Positions 5,101 through 6,836 of a DNA stretch of 6,836 nucleotides are shown here, in pieces. The notes under the pieces are model-generated. The model was not told where the DNA came from. It saw only the letters and a list, made by a program, of their open reading frames with translations, and ran no database searches. This stretch comes from JAGVSR01 sp046074825 (GTDB lineage Bacteria; Pseudomonadota; Alphaproteobacteria; Rhizobiales; Hyphomicrobiaceae), in NCBI GenBank assembly GCA_046074825.1, contig JBJTOZ010000097.1, positions 1-6,836 on the forward strand, given 5' to 3'. Every line of letters starts with the position of its first letter. Within the stretch, counting starts at the first letter, position 1. The position numbers and the translations under genes were made by a program.

Positions 5101-5218
5101 AGTGCTTGAATCTGAAATGGGGATCTTAACATGTTTCAATTTTTTGAGAATTCTTCGTTTCTTAGTGTCTCCTCCACGTGTAATTTTAAATATTGATATA
5201 GACATCGGGGGCGGGCTT

Positions 5219-5251
5219 CCTTAAGTCCTTTAGGATCAATGTCCCTTAAGG
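5219..5251. repeat. Inverted repeat upstream of hemH
   Basis: CCTTAAG (5219-5225) and CTTAAGG (5245-5251) face each other around a 19-base centre, which itself contains the palindrome TCCTTTAGGA (5226-5235). It lies 54 bases before the hemH start, where an operator for iron or heme control could sit. No named regulator box can be assigned, and the two TTAA cores are too far apart for a CtrA site. The rest of 5146-5305 shows a TATAGA (5197-5202) without a good -35 partner and nothing else. Confidence 0.3.
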
Positions 5252-5305
5252 TGGCTGAGTTGTAGCACACCGCAACGTCCTAAATAAATTTCTATCCAGA
5301 GAATT

Positions 5306-6352
5306 ATGCTGAAGACTGCACCAAAAAAGCCAGAACATCTGCCAAAGGACCATCCACAGATTAAGTTTGGAAAAATTGGAGTGCTTCTTCTCAATCTTGG
5401 CACGCCCGATGGGACAACCTACTGGCCGATGCGGCGTTACCTCAAAGAATTTCTCTCTGATCAACGCGTGATTGAGGAACCAAAATGGAAATGGTGGCCT
5501 ATTCTGAATTTGCTTATTCTGACTGTCCGCCCCTCTCGCAAAGGGCGCGACTATGCTACAATTTGGAATAATGACCTTAATGAGGGCCCTCTTAAAACAA
5601 TAACTCGTTCTCAAGCGCATAAACTTGCTCATCGTCTTTCTGAAAATCCTCGTATTATTGTGGACTGGGCGATGCGCTATGCAAAGCCGTCTACCGAAAG
5701 TCGCCTGATGGAACTGCAGCGACAAGGCTGCGAACGTATTCTTCTTGTCCCCCTTTATCCACAGTACGCAGCAGCCACCACGGGCACCGCGTGTGATCAA
5801 GCGTTTCGCGCGTTAATGAAAATGCGGTGGCAACCTTTTATTCGCGTCGCTCCAGCCTATCATGACGATCCTGTTTACATTGATCGTCTAGCACGATCAT
5901 TCAAAAAAAGTTTGTCGATATTAGATTTTGATCCCCAATACATAATTGCCACCTTTCATGGCATGCCCCAAAAATATTTTGAAAAGGGGGATCCCTATCA
6001 TTGTCACTGTCAAAAGACTTCCCGTTTGTTACGACAAAAAGTTGGATGGCCAGAAGAAAAATGGTTGACGACATTTCAGTCAAGGTTTGGCAATGATCCC
6101 TGGTTGCAGCCGTATACGGATATGACCGTAGAGAGATTGGCCAAAGAGGGCATCAAACATCTTGCTCTAATTGCTCCTGGATTTTCGTCAGATTGTCTTG
6201 AGACGATTGAAGAACTCGATGGTGAAAATCGACATATATTCGAAGACAATGGTGGAGAAAAATTTGCTTACATTCCAGCGTTGAACGACAGCGAAGACGG
6301 CATTGATGTTCTTGAAGCACTGGCTCGCCGAGAACTTCAGGGATGGATATGA
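5306..6352 (+). CDS. hemH: Ferrochelatase
   Basis: HemH inserts ferrous iron into a porphyrin (protoporphyrin IX in this class) at the last step of heme synthesis. The protein has 348 residues, a usual length. GVLLLNLGTPD (25-35) opens the fold, and RRYLKEFLSDQRVIE (43-57) and LVPLYPQYAAATTG (147-160) are family hallmarks. Catalytic H218 lies in ATFHGMP and the conserved acid E299 in SDCLETIEEL. FQSRFGNDPWLQPYT (257-271) and YIPALNDS close the domain. The N-terminal PKDHPQIKFGKIG is typical of alphaproteobacteria. An in-frame TAA at 5285-5287 leaves this ATG as the first start, with only a weak AGAGA ribosome binding site. Cysteines are 142, 163, 233, 235 and 297. None lies in the C-terminal tail where the human enzyme holds most of its [2Fe-2S] ligands. 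The gene is monocistronic as seen and converges on kdsD with 33 bases between the stop codons. Confidence 0.97.
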   Translation: MLKTAPKKPEHLPKDHPQIKFGKIGVLLLNLGTPDGTTYWPMRRYLKEFLSDQRVIEEPKWKWWPILNLLILTVRPSRKGRDYATIWNNDLNEGPLKTITRSQAHKLAHRLSENPRIIVDWAMRYAKPSTESRLMELQRQGCERILLVPLYPQYAAATTGTACDQAFRALMKMRWQPFIRVAPAYHDDPVYIDRLARSFKKSLSILDFDPQYIIATFHGMPQKYFEKGDPYHCHCQKTSRLLRQKVGWPEEKWLTTFQSRFGNDPWLQPYTDMTVERLAKEGIKHLALIAPGFSSDCLETIEELDGENRHIFEDNGGEKFAYIPALNDSEDGIDVLEALARRELQGWI

Positions 6353-6385
6353 AAAAAATTTTATGAAAATACTCGTAAGAAAAAA

Positions 6386-6836
6386 TTACGCAAGACCAGC
6401 GCGTAATAAATCATGAATGTGCACGATGCCAACCGGGCGTCCCTTATCGACAACAAATAAAGCGGTAATACGAGAGGAGTTGATAAGCTCCAACGCAGCG
6501 GAGGCAAGCATGCTTGGGGAGATAGTTTTGTGAGCCTTATTCATAATCTTTCCAACCGGCGTTGCGAGCAGATTGTCTCCCATATGACGCCGCAAATCGC
6601 CGTCTGTGACAACCCCTACGAGACGATCTTTAGAATCTGTGATACCGAGACAGCCAAAACTTTTCTCTGTCATGATGACGATGGCTTCTGCCATCAGGAG
6701 TGTATCGCGTGCGAGTGGGAGTTTGTCGTGGGTATGCATAAGATCGGCGACATATTTGAGACTAGCGCCGAGTGAACCGCCGGGGTGGAACAATTTAAAA
6801 TCGTGTGCAGTAAATCCTTTGCTTTCCAGAAGCGCC
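6386..6836 (-). CDS. kdsD: Arabinose-5-phosphate isomerase, C-terminal part
   Basis: The frame is open to the right edge, so the start and the SIS sugar-isomerase domain lie outside the window. The visible 149 residues begin ALLESKGFT, then FHPGGSLGASL, the linker motif of the KdsD/KpsF/GutQ family. Two CBS domains follow. The first contains GVVTDGDLRRHM, and the second ends in the family signature VGIVHIHDLLRAGLA at the C-terminus. The enzyme converts D-ribulose 5-phosphate to D-arabinose 5-phosphate, the first step to the Kdo sugar of lipopolysaccharide, so the cell probably makes Kdo-containing LPS. The sequence cannot separate KdsD from the capsule paralogue KpsF; KdsD is chosen as the common housekeeping copy. 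It has no co-directional gene directly downstream, where lptC often lies in alphaproteobacteria. Confidence 0.92.
   Translation of the reverse strand, partial: ALLESKGFTAHDFKLFHPGGSLGASLKYVADLMHTHDKLPLARDTLLMAEAIVIMTEKSFGCLGITDSKDRLVGVVTDGDLRRHMGDNLLATPVGKIMNKAHKTISPSMLASAALELINSSRITALFVVDKGRPVGIVHIHDLLRAGLA

Noticed and set aside
5113..5145. Plus-strand AT-rich hairpin TGAAATG/CATGTTTCA followed by six T residues, as a terminator for a plus-strand RNA
   Set aside because: The stem is weak, with a bulge and a ten-base loop. The G-U evidence and the strong terminator favour the minus strand.
5246..5800. Minus-strand 184-codon frame over hemH
   Set aside because: It lies opposite the conserved ferrochelatase coding sequence, and its composition reads as a shadow frame.
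6353..6390. Possible terminator between hemH and kdsD (CGTAA/TTACG arms)
   Set aside because: It is only a five-pair AT-leaning stem without a proper T run.

Overview
The window is chromosomal DNA from an alphaproteobacterium. Three things point there: a near-canonical cell-cycle regulator CtrA, the small FliJ-like coiled-coil protein that often lies beside ctrA in this class, and a ferrochelatase with the alphaproteobacterial N-terminus. Base composition is intermediate to AT-leaning, and only about 65% of the window is gene. Long intergenic stretches fit a less streamlined, possibly host-associated lineage, but I cannot place it below class. I see no insertion sequence, CRISPR array, phage gene or other sign of a recent island.

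Left part (1-2067): a FliJ-like gene on the minus strand and ctrA on the plus strand are divergent across a 676-base gap. Two exact TTAA-N7-TTAA boxes (88-102 and 820-834), the CtrA-binding consensus, flank the fliJ-like gene. Four GANTC sites, the CcrM methylation target, cluster at 798-965. A long hairpin lies just before the ctrA ribosome binding site, and a textbook intrinsic terminator follows ctrA.

Middle (2068-3111): 1.1 kb with no protein gene I trust. It holds tRNA-Gln(UUG) and tRNA-Pro(CGG), both with encoded CCA, and several perfect hairpins. It also has a tiny reading frame behind a perfect Shine-Dalgarno sequence and a probable promoter for the next gene. Reading frames over the tRNAs are antisense artefacts.

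Right part (3112-6836): an MBL-fold hydrolase of the LACTB2 type (+) converges on a membrane-anchored DUF1499 protein (-), and their 3' ends overlap by 50 bases. Ferrochelatase hemH (+) converges on the 3' part of kdsD, arabinose-5-phosphate isomerase (-), which runs off the right edge.

The most interesting region is the 471-base gap between the DUF1499 gene and hemH. On the minus strand it can fold into a long nested rod (about 4935-5095) followed by a strong intrinsic terminator (4905-4934). It ends about 70 bases before the DUF1499 start. This could be a free small RNA of 6S-like shape or an attenuating leader of the DUF1499 gene. The sequence alone does not decide between them.
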